NCBI GenBank assembly: GCA_046759145.1
Contig: JBHIBR010000009.1
Location: 1-14,188 of the forward strand
Reading direction: 5' to 3'
DNA length: 14,188 nucleotides
Source of the DNA: JBHIBR01 sp046759145 [NCBI: Nitrospinota bacterium]
Lineage (GTDB): Bacteria > UBA8248
This document shows positions 1 through 10,010 of the stretch, piece after piece. The notes beneath the pieces are model-generated. The model made no database searches, was not told the DNA's origin, and saw nothing but the letters and a program-made list of their open reading frames with translations. The number at the start of each line of letters is the position of its first letter. Position 1 is the first letter of the stretch. The translations under genes and the position numbers were made by a program.

Positions 1-1729
<1,729 letters not shown>

Positions 1730-1733
<4 letters not shown>

Positions 1734-3619
1734 GCGCAGAGGAGCCCCGGCACCTGCCCTCCGGAGCGGGGGATGGGGGCGCCTCTGCCGTCGAGGCCCC
1801 CGGCCGGGTGAGCGCCGAGTTCCTCCGCTCCCTCCCCGACGCGCCCGGGATCTACCTCTTCCGGGACAGCGCGGGGGCGGCCCTCTACGTGGGCAAGGCC
1901 AAGAACCTCCGAAACCGGGTCCGGGGCTACTTCGCCCGCTCCCACGGCCGGGGCCCCTGGATCTCACGGATGGTGGAGCAGGTGGCTTCGGTGGACTACG
2001 TCGTGACCGACCGGGAGGTGGAAGCCCTCATCCTCGAGAGCAACTACATCAAGCGCCACAAGCCCAAGTACAACGTCGTCCTCAAGGACGACAAGCAGTT
2101 CCCCTACCTCAAGTTCAGCACCCAGGAGCAGGCTCCTCGCCTCTCCATCGTGCGCCGTGTCGGCCAAGAGGGCGCCACCTATCTCGGCCCCTACCCCTCG
2201 GCGGCCAGCGTGCGCCAGACCATCCGCTTCATCCAGCGCACCTTCCACATCCGCGCCTGCACGGGGGGGATCGAGGACAAGACCTCGGCCCGCTGCCTCT
2301 ACTTCCAGATGGGGCAGTGCCAGGGTCCCTGCGACGGGCACCAGAGCCCGGAGGACTACGGGCGCGCGGTGGGCGATGCGCTGGATTTCCTCCGGGGGCG
2401 GGACCGGGAGCTCTCCGCCCGGCTCAAGGCCCAGATGGCCGAGGCGTCCGACGCACTGGCCTTCGAGCGCGCGGCGAAGCTGCGCGACCAGATCCGGGCC
2501 ATCGAGCGGGTGACCGAGCGGCAGGAGATGGTCTCCCTCGGCGGGGAGGACCAGGACGTAGTCGGCCTCTCCCGCGTGGGCCACGTGGCCTTCGCGCGGG
2601 TGTTCTTCGTGCGGGGGGGGAAGCTCCTCGGGGACAAGGGCTTTCGGCTCAACTACCGGGCGGAGGAGCCCTCGGCGGAGCTGCTGGGCGCCTTCGTCAA
2701 GCAGTTCTATGCCGCGCACGATTACGTGCCTCCCGAGGTGCTCCTCCCCGGGCCCATCCCCGACCGGGAGGTGGTGGAGGCCTGGCTGGGGGAGCGGAGG
2801 GGAAAGCGCGTGCGCCTCCTCGTGCCGGAGCGGGGCCACCGGCGGCGGCTGGTCGGGATGGCGAACCAGAATGCGGGCCTCGCCCTCCAGCGCAGGGAGG
2901 AGCAGCTCCGGGCGGAGGACGCCACCCTGGCCGACCTCCAGCGGTGGCTCGAGCTGGAGGTTCCCCCGGAGCGGGTCGAGGCTTTCGACATATCTTGCCT
3001 CATGGGGACCCAGGCGGTCGGGGCCTCGGTCCTCTTCGTGGGGGGCCGGCCGGCCAAGGAGGGCTACCGGCGCTACAAGGTGCGCGGGCCCGCGGGGCCC
3101 GACGACTGCGCCATGCTGGCCGAGGTCCTCTCGCGGCGATACACGCGCCTCATCAACGAGGGGGGGGAGCTCCCCGACCTCATCCTCATCGACGGGGGCA
3201 AGGGGCAGCTGAGCGCCGCCCTGGCCGTCCTGGAGGAGCTGGGCGTGGGGGACATCGCCTGCGCCGCCCTGGCCAAGGGCCGCAGCGCCGAGAACCCCGA
3301 GGATCAGGACGTGGTCTTCCTCCCCGGGCGGAGCGAGCCCGTGCGCTTGCCCGAGGGCCCGGCCAAACACCTCCTCCAACGGGTGCGCGACGAGGTCCAC
3401 CGCTTCGCCCTCACCTTCCATCGCAGCTTCCGCTCCCGGACCGCCCTGCGCTCCCGCCTGGAGGAGGTGCCGGGGCTTGGCCCCCGCCGCAGGCGGGCGC
3501 TGCTGCGCCACTTCGGAAGCCTCCGGCGCGTTGTCGAGGCTCCCCTGGAGCAGCTCCTGGAGGTCCAGGGGATGACGGAGAGGGTGGCCCGAGCCCTCAA
3601 GGAACACTTCTCCCGTTAG
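1730..3619 (+). CDS. uvrC: UvrABC excinuclease subunit C
   Basis: UvrC is the dual-incision nuclease of excision repair, cutting on both sides of UvrB-bound damage. I chose ATG 1730 because it overlaps the uvrB stop (ATGA) and has a GGGGGTGA-type Shine-Dalgarno just upstream; the frame also stays open further upstream inside uvrB. The product is 629 aa, close to E. coli UvrC. Domains: GIY-YIG nuclease at about 35-120 (GIY 40-42, YVG 53-55, the EALILE segment near 98-103); four cysteines C177, C189, C197 and C201, spaced as in the [4Fe-4S] cluster reported for E. coli UvrC; UVR hairpin about 235-262; RNase-H-like C-terminal nuclease with the DDH triad D420, D488 ([11 protein letters not shown]) and H564; tandem helix-hairpin-helix about 574-629. 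Odd point: the conserved FDISH motif reads FDISC (C423), encoded by unusually AT-rich codons. The stop is TAG, followed 27 nt later by lnt. Confidence 0.97.
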
Positions 3620-3634
3620 GGAGGTCGCCCCCGC

Positions 3635-3649
3635 GGGGAGAAGCGCGTG
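3635..3649 (+). promoter_or_regulatory. Ribosome binding site fixing the GTG start of lnt
   Basis: GGGGAG at 3635-3640 lies 6 nt before GTG 3647. It decides the non-ATG start. Part of it lies in a short palindrome (CCCCGCGGGG, 3629-3638). Confidence 0.6.
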
Positions 3650-5197
3650 CGAGTTCAGGATTTCGCCTCTGCGGCCGTCACGGGGGGGCTCCTGGCGCTC
3701 ACCTTCCCGCGCTTCGACCTGGAGCCCCTGGCGTGGGTGGCGCTGGTCCCCCTCCTGCTCGCCCTGGACGGGAAGGCGCCCGCCCAGTCCTTCCTGCTGG
3801 GCCTGGTCGCCGGGATCGTCCACTACGGGGTGACCCTCTCCTGGGTGGTGAACACCCTGGTGAGCTACGGCCGCCTGCCCCCCCTCACGGCCTGGGCCGT
3901 CCTGTTCCTCCTGGTGACCTACATGGCCGCCTACCTCGGCCTCTTCGGCTGGGGCCTGGCGCTCATCGCCCGGGCGAGCCCGCAGCGGCGCTGGCTCCTG
4001 GCCCCGCCCCTTTGGGTGGCCCTCGAGCTCCTCCGGGCCCACGCCCTGACGGGTTTTCCCTGGGCCTCGCTGGGTTACAGCCAGGCCCTGAGCTTGCCCG
4101 CCATCCAGGTGGCCGAGATTACCGGCGTGTACGGGGTGAGCTTCGCCCTCGTGGCCCTCAACGCGAGCCTCTGGCACCTCATCCGCTACCCTGGCTATCG
4201 CCAGTGGCGCGTGCTGGCGGTCGGGGTGGCGGTGGTGGGGCTCACCGTGGGCTACGGCTTCGCCCGGCTCTGGGATCTCCAGCGGCAGAGGGCGCGGCCC
4301 TGGCTCCCCGTCGCCCTCACCCAGGGGAACATCGACCAGAGCCGCAAGTGGGATGAGGCCTACCGGCAGGAGACGCTCCGCATCTACCGGGAGCTGAGCC
4401 TGCGGGCCGCCCGGGAGGCCTCCGAAGGGGGCGCGCCCGTCCCCCCCTTGGTGGTCTGGCCGGAGTCGGCCGCCCCCTTCCTCTTCGAGCGGGAGCCCGC
4501 GCTCGCGGAGCAGATGGCCCGGATCGCCCGGGAGAGCGGCGCCTACCTCCTCTTCGGGGCGCCCGCGGTGGGGAGGCGAAATGGGCAGCGCCGCCTGCTC
4601 AACAGCGCCTACCTCCTCTCCCCCACCGGCGAGAGGCTCGGTCGCTACGACAAGCTCCACCTCGTCCCCTTCGGGGAGTACGTTCCCCTGGGCAGGTTTC
4701 TGCCCTTCGTGCGGAAGCTGGTGGTGGGGGTGGCGGACTTCGCCGAGGGGACCGACTACACCCTCTTCCGGGCCCCCGGGGGGAGGTTCGGGGTCCTCAT
4801 CTGCTTCGAGGTCATCTTCCCCCAGATCGCCCGCCGCTTCGCCCAGGGGGGGGCGGAGTTTTTGGTGAACATCACCAACGATGCCTGGTTCGGCCGCAGC
4901 GCCGCCTCCTACCAGCACATCGCCATGGTGGCCTTCCGGGCGGTGGAGAACCGCCTCCCCGTTGTGCGGGCGGCCAACACTGGCATCACGGCCTTCATCG
5001 ACCCCACGGGCCGCATCCGGGGGGCCACCGAGCTCTTCCGCCGCACCCACGTGGTGGGGCGCATCCGCCCCCGCCGGAGCCCGCCCACTTTCTACGGCCG
5101 CTACGGCGACCTCTTCGCCTACGCCTGTGTCCTGTTGGTGGTGGTCGCCTTGGTGGGAGGCTTCCGGCGGGGCCGGCCCCGGGTGTGGTATTATTGA
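3647..5197 (+). CDS. lnt: Apolipoprotein N-acyltransferase
   Basis: Lnt is an inner-membrane enzyme that moves an acyl chain from phospholipid to the amino group of the lipid-modified cysteine of apolipoproteins, the last maturation step before Lol sorting. The product is 516 aa, near the family norm. Hydrophobic membrane helices fill residues about 8-205 (for example 28-40, 48-70, 80-108, 190-205), followed by a periplasmic nitrilase-fold domain (about 218-475) and a final helix near 488-505. The expected Glu-Lys-Cys triad is present: E273 in VVWPESAAP, K336 in GRYDKLHLVPFGEYVPL, and C386 in GVLICFE (commonly ICYE). The TNDAWFG motif is at 410-416. The start is GTG at 3647, with GGGGAG 6 nt upstream; no better ATG exists. 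Being in line with lolC, lolD and bamA, it serves the same lipoprotein/outer-membrane pathway. Confidence 0.96.
   Translation: MRVQDFASAAVTGGLLALTFPRFDLEPLAWVALVPLLLALDGKAPAQSFLLGLVAGIVHYGVTLSWVVNTLVSYGRLPPLTAWAVLFLLVTYMAAYLGLFGWGLALIARASPQRRWLLAPPLWVALELLRAHALTGFPWASLGYSQALSLPAIQVAEITGVYGVSFALVALNASLWHLIRYPGYRQWRVLAVGVAVVGLTVGYGFARLWDLQRQRARPWLPVALTQGNIDQSRKWDEAYRQETLRIYRELSLRAAREASEGGAPVPPLVVWPESAAPFLFEREPALAEQMARIARESGAYLLFGAPAVGRRNGQRRLLNSAYLLSPTGERLGRYDKLHLVPFGEYVPLGRFLPFVRKLVVGVADFAEGTDYTLFRAPGGRFGVLICFEVIFPQIARRFAQGGAEFLVNITNDAWFGRSAASYQHIAMVAFRAVENRLPVVRAANTGITAFIDPTGRIRGATELFRRTHVVGRIRPRRSPPTFYGRYGDLFAYACVLLVVVALVGGFRRGRPRVWYY
5186..5194 (+). promoter_or_regulatory. Possible extended -10 promoter for prfB-lysS
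   Basis: TGG followed by TATTAT (5186-5194) matches the extended -10 pattern TGnTATAAT with one mismatch in the hexamer. It lies over the last codons of lnt (…WYY), where a genome this GC-rich would be expected to use TAC. No recognisable -35 is present at 16-18 nt upstream. If used, transcription would start near 5201, just before the leader hairpin. This is inference from pattern only. Confidence 0.3.
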
Positions 5198-5205
5198 GGG
5201 GGCCT

Positions 5206-5262
5206 GGGGCGCGGTCGCCTGCGAGGGCGGCCTTTGTGCTCTGAGGCAGCGACCGCGCGCCC
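5206..5262 (+). promoter_or_regulatory. Long GC-rich hairpin in the prfB leader
   Basis: The arms 5206-5222 and 5246-5262 are complementary over 16 base pairs, with one unpaired base on each side (C5219 and G5259). They enclose a 23-nt loop (5223-5245). The hairpin ends 4 nt before the prfB Shine-Dalgarno sequence. No T-run follows, so it is not a standard intrinsic terminator. It could be a transcript-stabilising or regulatory leader element, or the stem at an lnt/prfB processing site. It fills most of the 84-nt lnt-prfB gap. Confidence 0.6.
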
Positions 5263-5266
5263 CCGG

Positions 5267-5274
5267 AAGGAGGT
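5267..5274 (+). promoter_or_regulatory. Perfect Shine-Dalgarno of prfB
   Basis: AAGGAGGT lies 7 nt before ATG 5282, the strongest match to the 16S 3' end among the starts in this window. It supports the start of the short zero-frame leader ORF of prfB. Confidence 0.85.
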
Positions 5275-5281
5275 CTGCGCC

Positions 5282-6386
5282 ATGCTCGACGCGCTTTCCA
5301 AGCGGGCTCAGGAGCTGGGAGGACGTCTTCTTGAACTGCGAGGTCGTCTTTGACCTCGACGGGCTCGAGCGCGAGCGCGAGCGCCTGGACCGGGAGGCGG
5401 TCGCCCCCGACTTCTGGGCCGAGCCCGAGCGGGCGCAGGAGCTCCTGCGGCAGCGGGCGAAGCTCTCGGAGCCCCTCGACCGCTGGTCCTCCCTCCACCA
5501 GAGGCTCGTGAGTCAGCGGGAGATGCTGGATCTGCTGCGGGAGGAGGAGGAACCTCAGCTGCTGGCCGAGGTGGAGCGGGAGCTGGACGCCCTTGAGGGG
5601 GAGCTGGAGCGGCTGGAGTTCCAGCTCATCATGAGCGACGAGGCCGACCCCCAGAACGCCATCGTGTCCATCAACGCCGGGGCGGGAGGGATCGAGGGCC
5701 AGGACTGGGCGGAGATGCTCCTTCGGATGTACCTCCGCTGGGCGGAGACGCGGGCGTTCCGCCCGCGCATCCTGGACCGGCAGGGGGGCGAGGAGGCGGG
5801 CATCAAGAGCGCCACCTTCGTGGTGGAGGGGGAGTACGCCTACGGCTACCTCCGCTCGGAGTCCGGCGTCCACCGCCTGGTGCGCATCTCCCCCTTCGAC
5901 GCCAGCGCCCGGCGGCACACCTCCTTCGCCTCGGTCTTCGTCTTCCCCGAGGTGGAGGACGAGATCGAGGTGGAGATCCCGGATGCCGACCTGCGGGTGG
6001 ACACCTTCCGCGCCTCGGGCCACGGCGGCCAGCACGTGAACGTCACCGACTCCGCCGTGCGCCTCACCCACCTGCCCTCGGGGACCGTGGTGGTGTGCCA
6101 GAACGAACGCTCCCAGCACAAGAACAAAGCCCAGGCGCTCAAGGTGCTACGCTCGCGCCTGTATGAGCTCGAGCGGCGGAAGCGCGAGGAGAAGATGGAG
6201 GAGATCCACAGCGCCAAGAAGCAGATCGCCTTCGGAAACCAGATCCGCTCCTACGTCCTGCAGCCCTACCGCCTGGTGAAGGACCACCGGACCGAGGTGG
6301 AGACCTCCAACGTGGAAGCGGTGCTGGATGGCGACCTGGACGCCTTCATCCGCGCCTATCTCCTCTCCCAGATCCACGCAGGCTGA
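5282..6386 (+). CDS. prfB: Peptide chain release factor 2, made by programmed +1 frameshift
   Basis: RF2 terminates translation at UGA and UAA codons. The zero frame starts at ATG 5282, runs 23 codons and meets TGA at 5351-5353. Slipping +1 on CTT (joining 5282-5350 to 5352-6386) gives a 367-aa protein, against 365 in E. coli. The N-terminal helical domain spans about 1-110. The stop-reading SPF tripeptide is at 203-205 in [15 protein letters not shown], which marks RF2 rather than RF1. The catalytic GGQ is at 248-250. The GGQ flank reads [16 protein letters not shown]: His247 and Val254 sit where many RF2s have Ala/Pro and Lys/Thr. The gene's own terminator is TGA, so RF2 is needed both to read the internal stop and to end the protein. 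lysS follows after 16 nt, the E. coli prfB-lysS order. The internal TGA is a feature of the family, not a mutation. Confidence 0.96.
5341..5354 (+). other. prfB programmed +1 frameshift site
   Basis: GAGGT (5340-5344, Shine-Dalgarno-like), three nucleotides (CGT), then CTT TGA C (5348-5354). The E. coli site is AGGGGG, three nucleotides, CTT TGA C, so the internal Shine-Dalgarno, its spacing, the slippery CTT and the TGA-C context all agree. Low RF2 slows termination at TGA and promotes slippage of the P-site tRNA from CUU to UUU, giving negative autoregulation. This is established for the family and inferred here. Confidence 0.93.
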
Positions 6387-6402
6387 GAGCCCGGGGCGGG
6401 GG

Positions 6403-7974
6403 ATGCCTGTGGAAGAGCGGCCGCCCGGCACGAGGAGAGAGTCCGCCGAGGCGCCGGCCTCCCCGGGAGGCGCCGGCGGCGAGGAGGCGCTCCGCGCCCA
6501 GCGCCGGAAGAAGCTGGAGGAGCTGCGGGCGGCGGGCCTGAACCCCTACCCCAACCGCTTCCCGGTCACCCACCGCATCGGGGAGCTGGCGGAGGCTTAC
6601 GGGGGGCGGACGGCGGCCGAGTTCCCGGAAGGTGGGGAGGGCGATTTCGCCGTCGCGGGCCGCCTCAGGGGCAGGCGCCTCCAGGGGAAGCTCCTCTTCG
6701 CCGACCTGCGGGATGGGACGGGGAAGATTCAGCTCTTCGTCCGCCAGGGTGAGGCGGAGCCGGAGGCCGTCGAGCTGCTGCGCAAACACCTCGACCTGGG
6801 CGACATCGTGGGGGCGGAAGGGAGTGTGTTCCGCACGCGGGCCGGGGAGCTCTCCTTGCGGGTGCGGCGGCTGCGGCTGCTGGCGAAATCCCTCCGGGCC
6901 CTTCCCGAGAAGTGGCACGGCCTCAAGGAGGTCGAGAGCCGCTACCGACGGCGCTACCTGGACCTCCTGGCCAACCCCCCGGTGCGGGAGCTCTTCCTCC
7001 TCCGCAGCCGCTTGGTGCAGGCCTGCCGCGACTTCCTCAACGCGCGCGGCTTCCTGGAGGTGGAGACCCCCATGATGCAACCCATCCCGGGGGGAGCGGC
7101 CGCCCGCCCCTTCGTCACCCACCACAACGCGCTGGGCTTGGAGCTCTACCTCCGGGTGGCCCCTGAGCTCTACTTGAAGCGCCTCCTCGTGGGCGGGTTC
7201 GACCGGGTGTACGAGATCAGCCGCAACTTCCGCAACGAGGGCCTCTCCAACCAGCACAACCCCGAGTTCACCATGCTGGAGTTCTACATGGCCTACGCCG
7301 ATTACCGCGACCTCATGGCCCTCACCGAGGAGCTCGTGGCGGAGCTCGCGGGCCGGGTCCTCGGCCGCCAGGAGCTCACCTGGGACGGGGAGCGGATCTC
7401 CCTCTCCCCTACCTGGCGGCGGGTGCCCTGGCGGGAGGCCTTGGTGGAGGTGGGAGGGGTCCCCCGCGGGGCGCTGGACTTGCGGGAGGAGGCCGAGGCC
7501 TTCGCCCAGCAGGTGGCAGCCCGGACGGGCTACCCCCTGGGGAGGGGCTGGAGCTTGGCCCGGTTGCTCGACTACCTCTTCGAGGAGCTGGTGGGGCCAC
7601 ATCTGCGCGAGCCCACCTTCGTCTACGACTACCCCCGCGAGCTCAGCCCCCTGGCCAAGAGCCGGGAGGACGACCCCGAGACCGTCGAGCGCTTCGAGCT
7701 CTTCATCGGGGGCCGCGAGCTGGCCAACGCCTACACCGAGCTCAACGACCCCGACGAACAGCGGGCACGCTTCCTCGAGCAGGCGGCCCTCTCCGCGCCC
7801 GAGGATGAGGCGGGCCGGCGGGTGGACTGGGACTACCTCCGGGCCCTCGAGCACGCCCTCCCCCCGGCGGCGGGGGAGGGCATCGGGGTGGACCGCCTGG
7901 TGATGCTCTTCGCGGATGTGCCCAACATCCGGGAGGTCATCCTCTTCCCCCTGCTCCGTCCCGAGGGGGATTGA
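6403..7974 (+). CDS. lysS: Lysyl-tRNA synthetase, class II
   Basis: This enzyme charges tRNA-Lys with lysine using ATP in the cytoplasm. The product is 523 aa from ATG 6403, slightly longer than the usual ~490-505. The first ~27 residues ([12 protein letters not shown]…GGAGGEE) are low-complexity and probably disordered, ahead of the family start [25 protein letters not shown]. An OB-fold anticodon-binding domain spans about 82-162. Class II motif 1 lies around 215-236 ([21 protein letters not shown]), motif 2 is [28 protein letters not shown] (268-295), and motif 3 is [28 protein letters not shown] (493-520). The upstream ATG at 6328 in the same frame lies inside prfB and is rejected. The RBS is poor (only a G-rich run directly before the ATG), suggesting coupling to prfB translation. 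The permease gene starts 3 nt after its stop. Confidence 0.96.
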   Translation: MPVEERPPGTRRESAEAPASPGGAGGEEALRAQRRKKLEELRAAGLNPYPNRFPVTHRIGELAEAYGGRTAAEFPEGGEGDFAVAGRLRGRRLQGKLLFADLRDGTGKIQLFVRQGEAEPEAVELLRKHLDLGDIVGAEGSVFRTRAGELSLRVRRLRLLAKSLRALPEKWHGLKEVESRYRRRYLDLLANPPVRELFLLRSRLVQACRDFLNARGFLEVETPMMQPIPGGAAARPFVTHHNALGLELYLRVAPELYLKRLLVGGFDRVYEISRNFRNEGLSNQHNPEFTMLEFYMAYADYRDLMALTEELVAELAGRVLGRQELTWDGERISLSPTWRRVPWREALVEVGGVPRGALDLREEAEAFAQQVAARTGYPLGRGWSLARLLDYLFEELVGPHLREPTFVYDYPRELSPLAKSREDDPETVERFELFIGGRELANAYTELNDPDEQRARFLEQAALSAPEDEAGRRVDWDYLRALEHALPPAAGEGIGVDRLVMLFADVPNIREVILFPLLRPEGD

Positions 7975-7977
7975 GAG

Positions 7978-9259
7978 ATGGCTTACGAGTGGCGGATCGG
8001 GCTGCGCTACCTGCGGGCGGGGCGCCAGAGTCGTTTCGTGTCCCTGGTCACCTGGATCTCGGTCGGGGGCGTGGCGGTAGGCGTGATGGCCCTCATCGTG
8101 GTGATCGGGGTGATGAGCGGTTTCGAGCGCGAGCTCCGCAACAAGATCCTGGGCGCGCAGAGCCACGTCATCGTCCTCCAGTACGGCGGCCGGGGTATGG
8201 CGGACCACCGCCAGGTGATCGGCCGCGTGGAGCGGGTGAAAGGCGTGGTGAGCGCCTCCCCCTTCATCTACAACCAGGTGATGCTCACCAGTCGGGATGG
8301 GGTGTCGGGGACGGTGGTGCGGGGCGTGGACCCGGCCCTGGAAGGGCGGGTCACCGAGATCGAGAAGAACATGCGGGCGGGCTCCCTCCGGGCCCTGGCG
8401 GATTATCGTCCCCCGCCCCGGAGCGGGGGAGATGCGGAGGGGGCCCCTCCCCGGGCGGCCATCATCCTGGGCAAGGAGCTGGCCCGCAGCCTGGGCGTGG
8501 GGGAGGGTGACGATGTCACCATGGTCTCCCCCCTGGGGACGATGACCCCTGCGGGCCTCATCCCCCGCGCGCGGCGCTTCCGCGTGGTGGGGGTCTTCGA
8601 GAGCGGCTTCTACCAGTATGATTCGGGCCTCTCCCTCATCACCCTGGCCGAGGCGCAACGCTTCTTCGATCTGCCGGGCCGGGTGACGGGGGTGGAGGTG
8701 AGGGTGCGGGACATCTTCCGAGCCGACCGGGTGGCGGAGGCCATCCGGGGGGAGCTGGGCTTCCCCTACTTCACGCGCTCGTGGAAGGAGATGAACCGCA
8801 ACCTCTTCAGCGCGCTCCGGCTGGAGAAGGTCACCATGTTCGTCATCCTGGTGCTCATCATCCTGGTGGCCGCCTTCAACATCGTGGGCTCGCTGGTCAT
8901 GGTGGTGATGGAGAAGGCCAAGGACATCGCCATCTTGAAGTCCATGGGGGCCACCAACGGGGGCATCATGAAGGTGTTCATGGTGGAGGGGGTGATGGTC
9001 GGGCTGGTGGGGACCGCCCTGGGCACCCTGGGGGGTCTGGGGGTGGCCTGGCGCCTGGATGCCATCGAGGGCTTTGTGGAGCGGAATTTTGGCCTTGATA
9101 TTCTCCCCCCCAGCGTCTATTATATAGACAGGTTGCCCGTGCAGATTAACGCGCTGGATGTGACCTGGATCATTCTCGTGGCCTTTTTCCTCTGCACGGT
9201 GGCAACCACCTACCCGGCCTGGCGCGCCTCCCGGGTGGACCCGGTGGAGGTTTTGCGCC

Positions 9260-9267
<8 letters not shown>
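7978..9267 (+). CDS. lolC: Lipoprotein-releasing ABC transporter permease, LolC/LolE family
   Basis: This inner-membrane permease works with LolD to extract mature lipoproteins and hand them to the periplasmic carrier LolA. The product is 429 aa (E. coli LolC ~400, LolE ~414). Start: ATG 3 nt after the lysS stop, with GAGGGGG upstream. Topology fits the family: TM1 about 22-48, a large periplasmic domain about 50-280, TM2 about 285-311 followed by the cytoplasmic coupling segment [17 protein letters not shown]3 about 335-357, TM4 about 393-412, and the C-terminal signature [18 protein letters not shown]. The segment [28 protein letters not shown] (190-217) resembles the LolC region around the LolA-binding 'hook', so I label it lolC, but assignment to LolC, LolE or a hybrid LolF is not certain. 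Only one permease gene is present, so a homodimer is likely. A Pro/Gly-rich insert lies at 144-159. The 3' part contains a promoter-like sequence. Confidence 0.9.
9095..9123 (+). promoter_or_regulatory. Sigma70-like promoter inside lolC, ahead of lolD-clpC
   Basis: -35 TTGATA (9095-9100, 5/6 to TTGACA), a spacer of exactly 17 nt, and -10 TATTAT (9118-9123, 5/6 to TATAAT). It lies within lolC codons for about residues 373-382, which use TAT, ATT, GAT and ATA where the surrounding genes prefer C-ending codons. The predicted start near 9130 would give a leader of about 130 nt before lolD and would also serve clpC and perhaps bamA. It is the best promoter match I found in the window; activity is untested. 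Confidence 0.5.
9115..9129. repeat. Perfect 6-bp inverted repeat over the lolC-internal -10
   Basis: GTCTAT, three bases, ATAGAC: a perfect dyad (arms 9115-9120 and 9124-9129) that spans the putative -10 hexamer. It could be an operator for a dimeric repressor or simply a by-product of the AT-rich promoter sequence. Confidence 0.4.
9246..9251 (+). promoter_or_regulatory. Ribosome binding site of lolD within lolC
   Basis: GGAGGT lies 8 nt before ATG 9260 and is inside the last codons of lolC. It supports the overlapping start. Confidence 0.75.
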
Positions 9268-9999
<732 letters not shown>

Positions 10000-10000
<1 letters not shown>

Positions 10001-10006
10001 GGAGGT
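10000..10006 (+). promoter_or_regulatory. Shine-Dalgarno of clpC overlapping the lolD stop
   Basis: AGGAGGT begins on the last base of the lolD TGA and lies 4 nt before ATG 10011, a short but workable spacing. It suggests that lolD and clpC share one transcript. Confidence 0.75.
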
Positions 10007-10010
10007 CTGG

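Noticed and set aside
3629-3638. Palindrome CCCCGCGGGG between uvrC and lnt as a terminator
   Set aside because: It has only five base pairs per arm, no loop and no T-run, and it overlaps the lnt ribosome binding site.
2317-4356. 679-codon open frame on the plus strand
   Set aside because: It is out of frame with uvrC and lnt, and rich in Arg, Gly, Pro and Ala with no domain.
1964-5050. 1028-codon open frame on the minus strand
   Set aside because: It is antisense to uvrC and lnt, is low-complexity (G, P, E, A, H rich), shows no recognisable domain, and is explained by rarity of stops in GC-rich DNA opposite real genes.
5351-5353. In-frame TGA as evidence that prfB is broken
   Set aside because: The surrounding sequence is the standard RF2 programmed frameshift site, and the +1 frame gives a full 367-aa RF2.
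6328-6402. Upstream in-frame ATG for lysS inside prfB
   Set aside because: It has no RBS and would overlap conserved RF2 C-terminal codons; ATG 6403 fits the family length better.
8617-8622. TATGAT in lolC as a -10 element
   Set aside because: There is no -35 match at 16-18 nt and no TG extension; it encodes a normal Tyr-Asp pair.
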